A DNA stretch of 64,000 nucleotides from Chthonomonadaceae bacterium. GTDB lineage: Bacteria > Armatimonadota > Fimbriimonadia > Fimbriimonadales > Fimbriimonadaceae. The stretch lies in contig CP054189.1 in assembly GCA_015709495.1 (NCBI GenBank), positions 1,364,001 through 1,428,000 of the forward strand, given 5' to 3'. Shown piece after piece: positions 8,296 through 19,300 of the stretch (its first letter is position 1; each line of letters starts with the position of its first letter). Below the pieces are notes generated by a model. The model worked only from the letters and a program-made list of their open reading frames with translations, searched no databases and was not told the origin of the DNA. Both the position numbers and the translations under genes were made by a program.

Positions 8296-9186
8296 ATGTC
8301 TATGTTGAGAATAGGGAAACACCGTGCGCGCACGGGGGGCTTCACGCTTATCGAATTGCTCACCGTGATCGCGATCATCGCCATCCTTTCCGCGGTGCTG
8401 TTGCCCGTGTTTGCCCGCGCCAAGGACAACGCGTACCGGAGTTCGGACATCCAGCGGATGAACGAGATTCGGACGGCTTTGCAGCTCTATAAGGCGGACA
8501 ACGACGCCTATCCCCCTGCGCTTTTGGGGTACGCGACGCTGTACATGACGGGTCCTCAGACCGGCCAGGTCGTGCCGGCGACCCAATACAACGGCCACCT
8601 CTACTCACGCAGGATCCCTTCGCTGGACACCTTGCGGCCCAGCTACAACCGCGTGGACGCGAACTTGGTCACCAAGGCGGTTTGGCCCAATCAAGACCCT
8701 CGCCCGGTCGGGTCCGCTCCCATTTTGGACCTCGACGGTGACGGCGACATCGACAACAACGACGACTTCGCCGGAGCGCGGCAAGCGTTCGGGCCTCTCG
8801 ACACCGTTCTCGCGGAATCCCCGATCGCGGTCAGCCCTTGCGACGGCGGTTCTGCGTCCTTGGACGCCTGCTTCTACCAAATCAGCGGCTACGATGTGGC
8901 GCTGATCCCGGAGACGGGCAGCGGCCCGGCCCGGTTCGAAGTGCACTACGCGAGGTTCTGGACGAACTGGGGACTTTCGACGGGCCACGCGAACGACGAC
9001 CCGAGACAGCTCGGCTATCAGGACCCGCCCGACAATACGGTAATCACTTGGAACACCTACTTCCGGGAGTATTCGGGAGGGCAACCGGTTATCGGCCGAC
9101 GTGACATCGTGCTCTTCCTTGGCGGCGCGGCGCGGCCGTTCGACTCTCGCGCGCTCTACGAAAGATCGTGGCGCGTGCTTCCTTGA
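8296..9186 (+). CDS. Prepilin-like protein (FimT/GspG-type minor pilin)
   Basis: The N-terminus has a class III leader and hydrophobic helix: G15|F16-T-L-I-E20, then LLTVIAIIAILSAVLLPVF. Cleavage by PilD leaves Phe at +1 and Glu at +5. Residues after the helix (IQRMNEIRTALQLYKADNDAYPP) match the GspG/pilin helix and loop. The C-terminal domain is large (about 230 residues) and includes an aspartate-rich loop DLDGDGDIDNNDD resembling a calcium-binding EF-hand/dockerin loop, and two cysteines (CDGG...DACF). Start ATG 8296 or ATG 8302; GAGGG sits six bases before the second. It is the first of four prepilin-like genes. Confidence 0.88.
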   Translation: MSMLRIGKHRARTGGFTLIELLTVIAIIAILSAVLLPVFARAKDNAYRSSDIQRMNEIRTALQLYKADNDAYPPALLGYATLYMTGPQTGQVVPATQYNGHLYSRRIPSLDTLRPSYNRVDANLVTKAVWPNQDPRPVGSAPILDLDGDGDIDNNDDFAGARQAFGPLDTVLAESPIAVSPCDGGSASLDACFYQISGYDVALIPETGSGPARFEVHYARFWTNWGLSTGHANDDPRQLGYQDPPDNTVITWNTYFREYSGGQPVIGRRDIVLFLGGAARPFDSRALYERSWRVLP

Positions 9187-9206
9187 CCGAAGGGGTGGAA
9201 AGTCTC

Positions 9207-11189
9207 ATGAAACGGCCTACGACGCTCCGATCCGGTATGCACTCGTTCCGAAGGCGAGGGACCTCGCTGATCGAGTTGCTGGTCGTGATCGTGGTGCTGT
9301 TGATCGGCATTCTCGGGGTGGTGCAGACGTTCCCTCAAGGGTTTGGGATTTTGCAGACGACCCGCGCCTACACGATCATGACCGAGCTCGCTCGAAGTCA
9401 GAGCGACGCCTTGAAGGGCCGCGCCGAGCAGCTCCCCGAGATGATCCTCCCGACCAGTTACTCGTTCCTTGGGTCGTCGATCGTGAACATCACCGTCGAC
9501 GCGTCGCGTAGGCCCGGTGACCTCTACCCCGTGGCGGACGGCATCAACGCGAACGGAAGCCTGATCGTAGGGGGAGACTCGATGGGGTATTGGCCTTACG
9601 TTACGGGCGCGAACCTGCTGCGGCGGATCGTGAGCGAGGGTGGCCCGGTCCCGTCGCCCCGCAGCGTTGGGGGCTTTTTCGGCGGCCTGATGGTGCTGCA
9701 GTTCGCGCCGATCGTGTACAACGACGATCCAGCCTACCGGATTCTGTTGCAGGTGTACGGCAACGACATGGTCCGTCGGTGGGGTGATCCGGGGTTTGCC
9801 TCCGCCAGAGACTGGCAATACTATGTGGAGGACGCGGGCCAGTCGTTCGGCCAGATTCACCTGCCGACTCACCCCTCGAAGACGCGGGAATACCGGCTTC
9901 AGATGACCGCTTGGGTTTCGGTTTCCGGCAACTCTCAGCCTCGCGAGATCGTCGATGCGATCATCACGGTTCCGCCAGGTCCGCAGGGGTACACGTCGTT
10001 CCTGCTTTCGAGCTTTGTGGTCTTGGGAGCGGGCGAGAGTTACATCGGAGCGGAGTTCGGGTCGATCCGTGTGGCGCGGCTGTTCGACCGGTTGCCGGTG
10101 GGCGACGCTTTCACCCTGGACCCTTATGAATACAAGCTGCTGGACGCCAATTTGGGAGTACTGCTGTTCAACCCGGTCGGATACGACTATGAGGTCAGGT
10201 TTGGAAACCGGCGCGAGCCTCTGAAGGCGCGAGTCAATTACGACGTTTTCGACTGGCGCGTGATTCGCGACGAGTTCAGGATTCCCAATACCACGCCGTA
10301 CCAGGTGAAGCTGAAGCTCGGTGGGCTGAAGACCGCGGGCGACTATCAGGCCGACGACACGAGGTACCCGGGCCTCAACGTTCCGGTTCCGAGCATCAAC
10401 GGCTCGCCGCAAAACGTCGACGTGGTCCTTCTCGACGTGGAAACCGGTGGCGTGTTCCTTTTTGACCCCGCCAAACCTCGGGACCCGAGTCCGCCCGCAG
10501 GCACGGTGAACGACTATCTGGCGCTCGATCCCGCGCTGTGCTCGTATGCGGTCGATATGTCGCGCGGGTTCGTTTCGCTGATCGACTACGACCGTTCGAC
10601 TCCGGGCCTGCAACTGCGGCTCATGTTGCCCGGAGCAGTCTCTCCGGTGACGGTCAACGCGGAAGGCAGGCTGGTTCGGGCGCTGTACCAGGCGACCGGT
10701 GAGTGGGCGGTGCAGGTGCAAAAGGCGCCCGCGACGTTCCGCCAGACCTACGGGGGGCCGAACGTGGCCGAGTATTACGTAGGCGGCTCGAACTCGACGC
10801 TCGGCGGGCAGGTCACAAGGATCTATTTCCCCGTGATGGACACGGGCAAGAACGTGACGATCGGAGAGGTTTGGTACCGCGATTCGGGTGGAACCCTCCG
10901 GGCGCTGCACGACGAGAACTTCCGGATTCAAGACACCCCGGCTGACCCGATCGGTCCCTATGTAGACATCACGAGCGTCGACCCGAGCGCGGTCGGGTTC
11001 GATTGGACGAACGGCTACGCGGTGCGAAACGTGCAAGGGGCGTCGGTCGAAGTGCGGGTGCTTTGGAACCCCTCGGCGTTCAACCTCCGGGGGAACTCGG
11101 CGCAAGTGTATGAGAAGTTCATTTTGTGGACGCGGACCTGGCGACAGGCCAAGGTCGAGACCTTCCTGCAACGAGGAGTAGAGCAATGA
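9207..11189 (+). CDS. PilV-like minor pilin with large C-terminal domain
   Basis: The leader ends in RRRG18|T19-S-L-I-E23, followed by LLVVIVVLLIGILGVVQTF, which closely resembles PilV-type minor pilins in the tell-tale IGILGV core. Glu is kept at +5. The remaining 600 residues form an unrecognised, beta-rich exported region, far longer than ordinary PilV proteins (about 150-200 residues). ATG 9207 is chosen over an earlier in-frame ATG at 9168 because that one overlaps the previous gene and would add a useless N-terminal extension. The gene overlaps the next one by four bases (ATGA), so translation is coupled. Confidence 0.85.
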   Translation: MKRPTTLRSGMHSFRRRGTSLIELLVVIVVLLIGILGVVQTFPQGFGILQTTRAYTIMTELARSQSDALKGRAEQLPEMILPTSYSFLGSSIVNITVDASRRPGDLYPVADGINANGSLIVGGDSMGYWPYVTGANLLRRIVSEGGPVPSPRSVGGFFGGLMVLQFAPIVYNDDPAYRILLQVYGNDMVRRWGDPGFASARDWQYYVEDAGQSFGQIHLPTHPSKTREYRLQMTAWVSVSGNSQPREIVDAIITVPPGPQGYTSFLLSSFVVLGAGESYIGAEFGSIRVARLFDRLPVGDAFTLDPYEYKLLDANLGVLLFNPVGYDYEVRFGNRREPLKARVNYDVFDWRVIRDEFRIPNTTPYQVKLKLGGLKTAGDYQADDTRYPGLNVPVPSINGSPQNVDVVLLDVETGGVFLFDPAKPRDPSPPAGTVNDYLALDPALCSYAVDMSRGFVSLIDYDRSTPGLQLRLMLPGAVSPVTVNAEGRLVRALYQATGEWAVQVQKAPATFRQTYGGPNVAEYYVGGSNSTLGGQVTRIYFPVMDTGKNVTIGEVWYRDSGGTLRALHDENFRIQDTPADPIGPYVDITSVDPSAVGFDWTNGYAVRNVQGASVEVRVLWNPSAFNLRGNSAQVYEKFILWTRTWRQAKVETFLQRGVEQ

Positions 11190-13297
11190 GGAAAGGACGC
11201 TTCGCTCACCTCTCAGCGTTTACGCTGATCGAACTCCTCACGGTGATCGCGATCACCGGAGTTCTCTTGACCCTGGTGATCGTTCCGATCGTTCAGAGCT
11301 TCAACCTGACCCGTTCGGCGCAGGGCTTTGCCGACGCTCAGGACAAGGCGCGCCGGGTGGTCGAAAGGGTCTCCCGTGAGGTCGGCAATTCGGCAGGGAT
11401 TCGCGACAACTCGGGGATCAAGGGCGCGCTTGCGGTGCGGTTGCCGGGACAGAACGGCGCCGACACGATGCAGCTCCTGGAGTACCTGAAGATCGACATC
11501 ATCAAGCCCGCGGAGGGCGATCCGATTCGAGGCGCCGGTGGCGCGCTGATCAACCCGAACACCGGCCGAGCTGACCCCACACAGGTTGCATCGAAGGGAC
11601 AAGTCGTCCTGCCCGTGACTCCTGGCGACACGATCGCGCGTTATTTCGTGGGCCGCCGTGATCCGTTCCGGGGCTACACGAACCCCTATGACGGGCTGCT
11701 GATGCAGCAGTCTTCTGACCGGGACAACCTGTACGTGTTGTTTCGAGTCGAGTACCAGCCTTACGTTTGGGTGGGTGGGAGCTACGTTGCGAACGCCGAC
11801 CTGTTCTCGGTCGATACCGACGGCAACCCAATCCTCGACGATCCTTATTTTTGGGAGCCGGACCTTGGCTTGACCGGCGGGTTGCTGACGGGCAGGGCCC
11901 TCGCGGACAAACAAGCGCGGGTCAGGCGGTGGCTCGCTAAGGCCGCGATCGTCACGGAGGTCAGTCGGTACGACATGATCCAGCCACTTTATGACAAAGC
12001 CAGCCGCGGAGTGATTTACGACAACAACGTGCCCCGAATTCTGCCTCTGGCTCAGTTCCGGCCCACGGCAATCGGCAGCGAGCCTGCGGAGGGGATGGCG
12101 GCGGTGAGGCTTTCGGAAGAAAGCGACAATATGTCCGCGCTCGGACCCGACGTCGTCCGCACGGAGTACGGCCAATGGGGCAACGCTCTCGTCCGCGTAT
12201 GGCCCGCGGGTTGGGATCCTGGCAACGTCAATGCCAACCAATTCCTCATCGGCAGGTACGACGCGTCGATCAACGGCCGGTTTGGGGTCTTTCTTTTCGA
12301 TCCTGACGTCGACTCCGACGAGCGATCCGATGGCGTGCTGCTTTTCGACGCCTCGGTCTATTCTTGGATCGCAAGCACGGGGCAGCCCTATCCGTTCAGT
12401 CAGGGCCTGTCAGCGTTCAACCTGGGCCCGATCGCCGTTCGGGGGATGCTGATGGCGTTTGTTCCGGACCCCTCGACGGGCAAACTGACCGCAAGCTTCG
12501 ATACCGATGAGGTAGGAAACCCGAGCTTCCTTCCGCTGCCGCCGAACGGCAACTCGCCCGCCACATCGACGGGCATCGCCTACAGCCCGACCAACGATCC
12601 GGACACCAGCGGAGGCATCTCGGACGCAAGGTACGCCCCGAGCCACTCGAAGTACGAGATCAACGGGTCGTTCAACAAGATTTGGCGAGACCGGCCGGAC
12701 ATTCGGCCGAACGTTCATCGGTTCGTGGACCTTCGGGTTCGCCAGCAGGTCGATGGCACGCCGAGCCCGCTGAACCCCGACCCATCGATCGGCTTTGCGC
12801 GGGCGAGAATCGTGCCGGGAAGCGAAACGGTGATCGGTCCCGATCAACGCCCAGGACCCCATTACGGGCAAGCGATCCGGTATTCGCGAACCACTCGCGA
12901 GCCGGGGCCGAACCAGTACCGCATCAACTACGTGGACCAGGTCGAGCCGACCGACTATCGGCTGCTGGGTTTTTCGAACGCCGAGGTGAGCGCGTTCGAG
13001 GCTTTGAGCGGCGCTTATTCGGCAACGAACTTTCTATCCGCGTTCATTCAACCTCGCTTCCGAGAGGGGTACGTCCAGTTCTACTCCGACCCTAACGTCC
13101 CTCTGCCCCAAGGGAACATTCGAATCGGATATCGCTTCCAATTCACAGGAGCGGGGGACCGGTTTTCCGTGGATTACGATTCGAGGCAGTTGATCTCCGC
13201 CTTGATCACGATCCGCAATTACCCGCAGTCGAGTCTTCCGAACCCTCAGGGGATCACGGTTCAGGCGACAGCGGCCGTTCGCAATATTCTACGGTAA
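11186..13297 (+). CDS. PilW-like minor pilin with large C-terminal domain
   Basis: MRKGRFAHLS precedes A11|F12-T-L-I-E16-LLTVIAITGVLLTLVIV, a prepilin leader and helix of PilW/GspJ type. Position -1 is Ala, not the nearly invariant Gly, while Glu +5 is kept. The helix continues as IVQSFNLTRSAQGFADAQDKA, then a large domain of about 600 residues with no recognised family. ATG 11186 overlaps the preceding stop (ATGA) and follows GAGGAG. An in-frame upstream ATG at 11126 lies inside the previous gene and is rejected. Confidence 0.84.
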   Translation: MRKGRFAHLSAFTLIELLTVIAITGVLLTLVIVPIVQSFNLTRSAQGFADAQDKARRVVERVSREVGNSAGIRDNSGIKGALAVRLPGQNGADTMQLLEYLKIDIIKPAEGDPIRGAGGALINPNTGRADPTQVASKGQVVLPVTPGDTIARYFVGRRDPFRGYTNPYDGLLMQQSSDRDNLYVLFRVEYQPYVWVGGSYVANADLFSVDTDGNPILDDPYFWEPDLGLTGGLLTGRALADKQARVRRWLAKAAIVTEVSRYDMIQPLYDKASRGVIYDNNVPRILPLAQFRPTAIGSEPAEGMAAVRLSEESDNMSALGPDVVRTEYGQWGNALVRVWPAGWDPGNVNANQFLIGRYDASINGRFGVFLFDPDVDSDERSDGVLLFDASVYSWIASTGQPYPFSQGLSAFNLGPIAVRGMLMAFVPDPSTGKLTASFDTDEVGNPSFLPLPPNGNSPATSTGIAYSPTNDPDTSGGISDARYAPSHSKYEINGSFNKIWRDRPDIRPNVHRFVDLRVRQQVDGTPSPLNPDPSIGFARARIVPGSETVIGPDQRPGPHYGQAIRYSRTTREPGPNQYRINYVDQVEPTDYRLLGFSNAEVSAFEALSGAYSATNFLSAFIQPRFREGYVQFYSDPNVPLPQGNIRIGYRFQFTGAGDRFSVDYDSRQLISALITIRNYPQSSLPNPQGITVQATAAVRNILR

Positions 13298-13303
13298 CGA
13301 CCT

Positions 13304-16300
13304 ATGAGAGAAACGAATCCGATCCGACGACGTCGAACCCACGGCCAAACACTGGTCGCGGCGCTGTTCGTATTAGGCGTGCTCCTCATACTCGGCCTCG
13401 TCTTCGTGGGAATCATCAGTCAGAACGTGCGGCAAAGCGCAACGGCGAGGCAGCGTTCGGCGGCTTCGGACCTTGCAGAGGCCGGCGTCCGCTACGCTCA
13501 CTCCCAACTCGTGTATAGCGTGCAGGGCGCGGACTGGAGGCCAACCCCGACTCTGCCGCTCTCAGCGCGCGACCCCGATTACGATTACCTTCGTCCCGAC
13601 CCGGACGGCAACCCCGCCAACGGCGATCAAGGCGGTCCCGACCAATTGGGAGCGTACAGCCGGATCAATCAAGGCAACGGGCGGTTTCTGGTGCGTGTCA
13701 GGTTTGCGCCGAGCGACGCCGTACTGTTTTCCACCGCGCAACAGGGTCCGCTTCGCCAGCCTGGAAAGGCCCGAAACTACTTGATTCTCGAGTCTGTGGG
13801 ACGCATCGGTAGGGTGGTCGCCAACGACCCGACGACGCTTTTGGGATCGGAGCGGCAGGAAACCCGCAAGCTGATCGCGTTCGCCTCGATCGGGATCATC
13901 GAGAGCGCGGTGTTCATCACGAACAAGGACCGTGTGAGCCGCCCGGCCGAACTTGGCGTGCCTGAGCCGCTCGGGATCCGGTATGAGGGTGCCGACGTCA
14001 ATGTGCCGCTGCAACTCGGATCGAGCACGCCGATGTTCAACTTCGGCAACCCGCCCACACCCACCGCGGGTTCGGTCCTTTTCGGAGGCTCGCTTTATTC
14101 GAACACCGGCATCGTGCTGCACGGTTCGGTGAACGTGAACCTGAACGTTCCGCTGGGCGACGCATGGCATGTCAACGGGTCGCTGAGGGGCGCGGCCGCA
14201 AGCTCCCGGCTGAACGTGAATCGGACCGACTGGAACCCGACGCTAGGCCTTTGGCAGGTTTCGCCCTACTCGGTCGGCAATGCGACGACGCCCAGCCTCA
14301 ATAGCCTGAATCCGAGCTTCAGCACTCTAGGGGGCGTTCTGCGGGACGAAGTGCAAGCGATCGACGTGGACGGGTATTGGCGAAGCGTAGGTTACAAGGC
14401 GCCGCCGTCGCTTGAGATCGCCGACCCCGAGACGGGGCTCAACCGGTTTGAGTCGCTCACTCGGAACTCGGGCGTGGTGGGTCCTGGCGGCAACGCGGGC
14501 CGGTTTGGCCATGGGCGGGGCGTGTACGTGGACAACACCCAAGACCGGCAGATGCGTGAGGACGAGGAGGGCCGCGAGCGGGTCGGCAGTTCCGAGTCGC
14601 TCGTGTACGATTGGTTCAACCCCAACAACGGGCAAGCGGGTACGGGCTGGATCGGCCCGTATTACGTGCCCCGGGGCGCCACTTTGATCCTCAATTCGGA
14701 CGGTTTCAGTATCATCCGCGACCCCCGCGCGACGGGAAGGGAACGAACTTGGCGCGCGCCCGACGGGTCTGATACGGGCATCGGCTTCATCCGGTACCGC
14801 TTAGGATTGGTCAACGGGCAAGTATTCGTCATCAACACGTTCACTCCCGGAGTCAACATCAACTCTGCCAACCCGAATTTCTCGTTTGGGATGCCTTTCA
14901 ATGGCGTGCTGCTCTTTGAGGGCAATGTGAGGGTTCGGGGAACGATTCCCACGGACGCGCAACTCACCGTCGTTTCCAACGCCACGATCTACGTCGAGGG
15001 CAGCGTCACGAAGGGCGTCTTGCGAAACCACATCACCGACGCGACCGGGTTGCCGCCCGCGCCCACGAGGATCAACCGTCCGAGCCGCTCGATGCTCATG
15101 CTCGCCGCACGGGACTACGTCGCCGTCAACACCACGATGTTCTCGGGTCCCAGCCCGCTTCAGGCGCTCGATGAAGTGGATGAGTCGGGCAATCCGATCG
15201 CTTGGAACCCTCTCAGGATTCAAAGCGGCGGTGGGACGTTCACATTCCGAAACGACCTGGTTTGGGACCCGGATTCGGGACTCGGACCGGCCCTTCCGGA
15301 CTCCTGGGAGACGTTCGCTCAAGGGTACGCCGAGTTCAACGCGCCGGGTAGCCCTCTGAACTCTCGGTTGCTCCTGACCCATGCGACGGACGATGGACCT
15401 GCGCCCTACACCTTCCTTTCGCTCGATGTGAACTACGGCCTGCCGTCGTTCAACTATCTGTTCGAGATGGTTCCGCCCAACTCGGCCGCGCCGTTTTTCG
15501 CGCCGCAGCCCTACGGCCCGATCTACGGCCTCGGAGCCGAACTGTGGCAGAGGTATCCGAAGTTCGAGTCCAACGCGTTCCCTCTGCTCGACCCCACGGC
15601 GCTCGTTCCGGAGAGCAACGGGCTCCTCCTCAGGGCGAACGCGGCAGGCACTTATGGAGACTACAGGGTGATCGCAGGCGGATTGAGCGATTACACGATT
15701 CGCATGAACCAAGTCGGTTTTGGCGCGACGAACGATTATCTTCTGGCACGGACGGCAGTGCTCCCCGGCGACGTTCGGATCGAGGCGTCCCTGTTTGCAG
15801 AGAACGGATCGGTGGTGGTGATTCCCGGCAACTGGGTCAACCCGAACCCGAACGACTCGCGGGAGACCTTCGAGGCGAGGGTGACGGTGCTGCAGGGCGC
15901 GCCCTACAACCTGCCGTTGGACCAGGCGATCTTGACGGCGCAAGCGGAGCGCAGAGACAGCAACGGATCGGGGCCCGATATGCCGTTTTATGGCGAGCCG
16001 CTCGACATCCGGATCGTGATTCACGGCGCGGTCAGCCAAAACATGCCGCTGCCGATCAGCTACCAAGCGGAGTGGCTTCGCAAGTGGGGCTGGATCCCCC
16101 GCAACTTCAGCGCGAACTATCATGTTCCGGGCTCGGGAACTCAGGTCCTGATTCCGGAAAGGCACGTTCCGGCCGGATACGACATCGCGGGCGCGGACAG
16201 GTACGTGCCGAATCTCATCGTCACGTATGACGCCACTCTGGCGACGGCGAGCCTTGCGGGATTTGGCTCGGATTATCTTCGACGAGACCGATTCGGGAGG

Positions 16301-16369
16301 TCGCTGCCGCCGATGCCCGCGCTGCCGGTCGGCCCCAAACTGGCTTACTTTGGAGAGGTATTGAGGTGA
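13304..16369 (+). CDS. PilX-like minor pilin, 1021 residues
   Basis: The leader MRETNPIRRRRTHG14|Q is followed by TLVAALFVLGVLLILGLVFVG and then QNVRQSATARQRSAASDLAEAGVRYA. This pattern is typical of PilX/GspK minor pilins: no Glu at +5, and a conserved A-EAG-R helix. Ordinary PilX proteins are about 170-200 residues; this one carries about 950 extra residues, with many Asn/Gly-rich turns in the middle and beta-rich stretches (GSLYSNTGIVLHGSVNVNLN) that suggest a beta-helix-like fold. It starts six bases after the preceding stop and overlaps the next gene by GTGA. Confidence 0.82.
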   Translation: MRETNPIRRRRTHGQTLVAALFVLGVLLILGLVFVGIISQNVRQSATARQRSAASDLAEAGVRYAHSQLVYSVQGADWRPTPTLPLSARDPDYDYLRPDPDGNPANGDQGGPDQLGAYSRINQGNGRFLVRVRFAPSDAVLFSTAQQGPLRQPGKARNYLILESVGRIGRVVANDPTTLLGSERQETRKLIAFASIGIIESAVFITNKDRVSRPAELGVPEPLGIRYEGADVNVPLQLGSSTPMFNFGNPPTPTAGSVLFGGSLYSNTGIVLHGSVNVNLNVPLGDAWHVNGSLRGAAASSRLNVNRTDWNPTLGLWQVSPYSVGNATTPSLNSLNPSFSTLGGVLRDEVQAIDVDGYWRSVGYKAPPSLEIADPETGLNRFESLTRNSGVVGPGGNAGRFGHGRGVYVDNTQDRQMREDEEGRERVGSSESLVYDWFNPNNGQAGTGWIGPYYVPRGATLILNSDGFSIIRDPRATGRERTWRAPDGSDTGIGFIRYRLGLVNGQVFVINTFTPGVNINSANPNFSFGMPFNGVLLFEGNVRVRGTIPTDAQLTVVSNATIYVEGSVTKGVLRNHITDATGLPPAPTRINRPSRSMLMLAARDYVAVNTTMFSGPSPLQALDEVDESGNPIAWNPLRIQSGGGTFTFRNDLVWDPDSGLGPALPDSWETFAQGYAEFNAPGSPLNSRLLLTHATDDGPAPYTFLSLDVNYGLPSFNYLFEMVPPNSAAPFFAPQPYGPIYGLGAELWQRYPKFESNAFPLLDPTALVPESNGLLLRANAAGTYGDYRVIAGGLSDYTIRMNQVGFGATNDYLLARTAVLPGDVRIEASLFAENGSVVVIPGNWVNPNPNDSRETFEARVTVLQGAPYNLPLDQAILTAQAERRDSNGSGPDMPFYGEPLDIRIVIHGAVSQNMPLPISYQAEWLRKWGWIPRNFSANYHVPGSGTQVLIPERHVPAGYDIAGADRYVPNLIVTYDATLATASLAGFGSDYLRRDRFGRSLPPMPALPVGPKLAYFGEVLR

Positions 16370-19300
16370 AGCTCGAAAGATTCCTCGTAGGGTTGGTGGC
16401 CGCAGGTTCCCTGTTGGGGACCGCTTCGGCTCAGCAGAACTACGCGCAACGCCGCGTCAACATCAACGCGGGCGTGGTTTTGATCGCCAGCCAGCAGATT
16501 TCGGGCTTTCAGGCGAACTACGCGCCTTACGTTTGGTTCAACCTCGACTCGAACCGCAACATGAAGCCGCCGGGCTGGAGCTTCTCGAATCCGCTCGCAC
16601 CCTCGGTCGTCACCGCTGAGATACTGTCCCGGTGGGTCGCTCAGAACACCGCGCGGGGAAGTGCGATCGTTCCGACGCTGGGCGCGCCGCTGACCAAGAA
16701 GGATGCCGCCTATTGGGAGATCCAACTCGACAGCATCGGCGACGAGCAGCTCGATTCGATGGACGCGCTTTGCCTTCCCGTGCGGGGCGTGATGTCGCTC
16801 AATCCGACCGAGCGGGAGCGTCTGCGCAAATTCATGGAGCATGGCGGGTTGCTTTGGCTCGACCTTTCGCCGACTTCGGTGGTGGACCTCATCAACGGCG
16901 CGCCGCTTCCCTTCACGCTGAACACGGCCAACCTTGGCTCGCCGTTCGCCTATAACTTGAGCCACCCGTTGCTCTCGTTCCCGGCAACGATTTCAGGCGA
17001 GAACCTCGTGGCCGTCCAGGCGACGGGCGCTTTGGGCCTCGCGGGGATCGATTTGGCGTCAATCGGCCTGGGGGACATCAAGCAGGCGCAGCAGACGACC
17101 GAGTTCGACTACCTCCACCTGCTCCCCGTCGCGTCAGACGAGTTTGGGCCCTATGTTTCGGTGGGGCGAGTCGGCGACGGCTACCTTGTGGTGACCACGC
17201 GGTCGGTCGCCACGACGCTCAACCGCACGCACAGGCTCCTCAGCAACCAGTTTGCGACTGGCTACGTCCCGAACGACCTGTCCGTGGCCGAGACGCCGGT
17301 CTTCGATCGGACCGCCGACGCTGCGGCCAAGTTCGTCGCGAACATGGTGCACCTGACTTCGGGCTATTCTCAGATTTCTCGCGGGAGCCGTAAGACGGGG
17401 GGCGGACCGATCGATCTCGGCGCGCCTCTGTTGCAGAAGTTCGATGCCGCGTTTCCGTTGACGCAAGCGGTCGCCGAAAGCCGGCCGGTCGCGGTGTACA
17501 AGGGACTCGTGATCGTGTCTTCGGGCGATGTGATCCGCGCCTACGACGCGAACCCCGTGAGGGACCTGAACGGGGACGGTAATTCGGACGATGGGGTGGT
17601 CGATTACCTTTTGGGCTCGCCTTATGATCTGGTTTGGTCGAGCACCAACCTGCCCGGACCCGTCTCGCCCCCGACCTGCGCCGACGTTCCCGGAGCCGTC
17701 GCTGAGAACCAAGTGGCGGTCGTGGACGCGAGCGGCCGACTCCTCATCTTCGACGCTTTTCCTGCCGCTCCATCGATGGGCATGGCGCCCGTGGCTACTG
17801 TGGCGCCTCCTTCCGGGTTCTCCGCAGGCGGGCCTCCCCTCGCGCCGACCTATCACGACGGGCTCTACTTGGTGGGTGACCAGGCGACGGTCGGAGTCAA
17901 CACCGTGGGGCGAGTCTGGGTAGCCGATGCGTTTACGGCGACGATCGTCTCGACGAGCGCGGACTGGGCCGTCGGTGGGGCCGGCGTCTCGAACATCCCG
18001 CCTCTGACCGGGAGCCCGACCGTCGGTTACATCCCGATCCTCGACAATTCAGGCGGGGTCGATCGCACGGTGTACGTCCCGACGAAAGGGACGGGGTTCG
18101 CCGGGCCGGCCGTCAACGCCGGAATCACCAGCATTTGGCTCGGCGTGAAGGGCGAAAAACCGAGTTCCTGGTCGCGGGTCGGCAACCAACTCGTGGTGGT
18201 GACGCGGGCCTCGCTTCAAGGGCTCCGCATTTACGTGCCTTCCGGACCCAGCCACCTTGGCGTGAAACTGTCGATCATCGACGGAAGCGGCAATCCGCTC
18301 GACGCAGCGGCGATGAACGACCTGCTTTCGGGAACGCTGACGGAGGCCGGCGGCATTCTCAACTTCGGACTCAAGGGCTCGGCCGTGCTGCCTGTGGGGA
18401 TGTCGATTCGACTTGACTACACGCTCGACTGGGGCACGGGCATCCCGGCAATCCAAGGCCAGATCATCCGCGGGCAGTTGTTCTTGCCCGACGACAACAA
18501 CCATCGCCGCGTGATCCTCGACAACATCGCGTTGTCGCCGCAAGGGACGATCCACGTCGTCGCGGCTGATCCGACCAATACCTCGGACCCGAACGGGCAC
18601 GACGGGGGGACGTACTACGCGTTCAAAGAGGACGGCAGAGGCTCGTTCCGAATGATCAATCGGTTCGACCTGTATCCCCAGCACGAGATCGCGCTCAACC
18701 AGGCGGCAGCGGTGACCTATGCGGAGACGATCGGCGATACAGACCCGGTCGAAAACCTGATCCCGTTCCCGGCGACCAAGCTCGCCGGACTGCGGTTCAA
18801 GGGCGGCCCGGCCGTTCATGGCGGGTTCGTTTATGTCACAGCGCGCGCCGTGAAGAGCATTTTCATTCCCTGCACGGTGCTTATGGCCTTCCAGGCCGAA
18901 CCCGAGACGCCCGAGATTCTCGTCGAGCCGATCAATGGGTCGTTCTCGCTCGTTCAGCCCGACCTCGCTCGAAGCCCTCGAAAGAACCGCCCCAGCACGA
19001 TGAGCGTGTTGCAAAGCAACCAGTTCACGTATGAAGCCTCCAACCGGACGGGCAAGGCGAGGATTCGGATCGACAACTTGATGCCGATGAATCGCGGCGC
19101 GATCGTCAACGCGTTGAGCCGCAGCCAACCCGTGATCATTCGGCGATCCGGCCAGCCGGACCTCCTCGTCGAACCCGGGCTTACGGCGAGCACTTGGAGC
19201 CCGCTCTCGTGGTACATCGTGTTTCACGGCTATGAGAACGACAGTCCGTCGCTGGTGACCGGCAACACCGTGTTCTTTGCGGGAGACAGCAGACTTCCGA

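Noticed and set aside
9156-11186. A 676-residue minus-strand open frame opposite the PilV-like gene
   Set aside because: Arg/His-rich composition typical of an antisense shadow; the plus strand has a prepilin leader and coupling with its neighbours.
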